NCBI RefSeq assembly: GCF_017255415.1
Contig: NZ_JAFJZZ010000001.1
Location: 558,001-622,000, forward strand
Reading direction: 5' to 3'
DNA from: Clostridium aminobutyricum
Lineage (GTDB): Bacteria > Bacillota > Clostridia > Peptostreptococcales > Anaerovoracaceae
Length of the DNA: 64,000 nucleotides
The notes beneath the pieces were generated by a model, which saw nothing but the letters and a program-made list of their open reading frames with translations, ran no database searches and was not told where the DNA came from. Below, piece after piece: positions 63,569-64,000 of this stretch. A program made the translations under genes and the position numbers. Position 1 is the stretch's first letter. Each line of letters opens with the position of its first letter.

Positions 63569-64000
63569 GTGAAGAAATATATTTCACTGATGATGCTACT
63601 TGTGTTTTTAGGTACGGCAGCTTTAACCGGCTGCAACTCTGAAAAAAGCAAGTCCGGAAACAGTGTTCAAACAGACTCTCATAGTAAGCAAGATGTAGTG
63701 TACCTCATGGCAGGTAAAGTAGAAGTTGGAGAAAAAGTCGATATCAAGTCAACGATCATGGCCAAAGTAGTTGAAATGAACGTAGATATTGGTTCGACGG
63801 TTAAAAAAGGTGATCCGATTCTTCAACTTGATATGAAAGATCGTCAAGCACAGGTTACGGATGCCAGAGCAGCCTTGACTCAAGCTCAGGCTTCATTAGC
63901 AGGAGCAAATGCGGATTATGAAACGGCCAAGAATAATTATGAACGGAATAACCAACTTTTCCAAGCAGGGGCAATCTCGCAATTGGAATTCGAGCAATCC
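63569..64000 (+). CDS. Membrane-fusion (HlyD/RND adaptor) lipoprotein, partial
   Basis: First 144 residues; it runs off the window. It starts at GTG 63569 after AAAGGGG. A lipoprotein signal ends in the lipobox LTGC (Cys ~22). Then comes the biotinyl-lipoyl-like hairpin: VYLMAGKVEVGEKVDIKSTIMAKVVEMNVDIGSTVKKGDPILQLDMKDRQAQVTDARAALTQAQASLAGANADYETAKNNYERNNQLFQAGAISQLEFEQS, including the coiled coil. In Gram-positives such adaptors pair with MacB-like or RND-type exporters, which should lie just right of the window. Control by the divergent TetR protein is expected. Confidence 0.92.
   Translation, partial: MKKYISLMMLLVFLGTAALTGCNSEKSKSGNSVQTDSHSKQDVVYLMAGKVEVGEKVDIKSTIMAKVVEMNVDIGSTVKKGDPILQLDMKDRQAQVTDARAALTQAQASLAGANADYETAKNNYERNNQLFQAGAISQLEFEQS

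Overview
The window looks like chromosomal DNA of an anaerobic, spore-forming member of the Clostridia (Firmicutes). The support is strong AGGAGG-type ribosome sites, A+T-rich intergenic DNA, sigma-A-type promoters, SLH surface proteins, two BclA-like collagen-repeat proteins of the spore-surface type, and many small lipoprotein, MFS, MarR and LysR genes. No genus can be fixed from the sequence. About sixty protein genes are supported, plus one tRNA-Ser(CGA) on the minus strand (1143-1230). No rRNA, CRISPR array or intact transposon is visible. The only mobile-element trace is a decayed IS200/IS605 transposase at 12657-12797.

Layout. 0-4 kb: AraC/GyrI-like regulator, tRNA-Ser, lipoprotein, YmaF-like protein, M29 aminopeptidase. 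4.4-9.7 kb: two-gene surface operon, an SLH-anchored protein and a 1179-residue exported protein with repeats resembling the Shr-like heme/haemoglobin-interacting domain; its leader holds a terminator-like hairpin. 9.7-13.5 kb: a tRNA 3'-end scar, a diguanylate cyclase, an alpha/beta hydrolase, the IS200 relic and a papain-fold protein. 13.7-27.5 kb: a large collagen-like protein, then two drug-efflux modules (MerR with an MFS pump; MarR with an FMN reductase and MFS pump), a second collagen-like protein on the minus strand, and a glycosyltransferase. 27.6-36 kb: transporters, VanZ, a MarR gene with three GGTACC-centred operators, SIMPL, a DsbA/FrnE-like protein and an alkaline-phosphatase-superfamily hydrolase. 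36-40 kb: a LysR regulator divergent from that hydrolase, followed by a TauABC/SsuABC-type importer. 40.4-41.1 kb: an XRE regulator and DUF2178-type membrane protein behind a 42-bp perfect palindrome that carries mirror-image promoters.

41.7-57.5 kb is A+T-rich accessory DNA. It holds a zinc-ribbon protein with a HEPN-like RNxxxH motif, small membrane proteins, and a tightly overlapping five-gene operon (ArsC-like, two SAM methyltransferases, radical SAM/SPASM, THUMP/TRM11-like methyltransferase). Next comes a mosaic of AlkD, VanW and DUF2500 genes interspersed with duplicated gene ends, then LRR and WG-repeat surface proteins and RecQ. 57.8-64 kb: NCS2 purine permease, chloramphenicol-acetyltransferase-like gene, YfcE-like phosphodiesterase, BlaI/BlaR1 pair with its operator, and a TetR regulator divergent from an efflux membrane-fusion lipoprotein cut by the window end.

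The most unusual items are the methyltransferase/radical-SAM operon, the candidate HEPN protein, the duplicated-end mosaic at 49.6-51.8 kb, the symmetric promoter palindrome, and several legible operator sets. All functions are read from motifs and general family knowledge; no searches were run.
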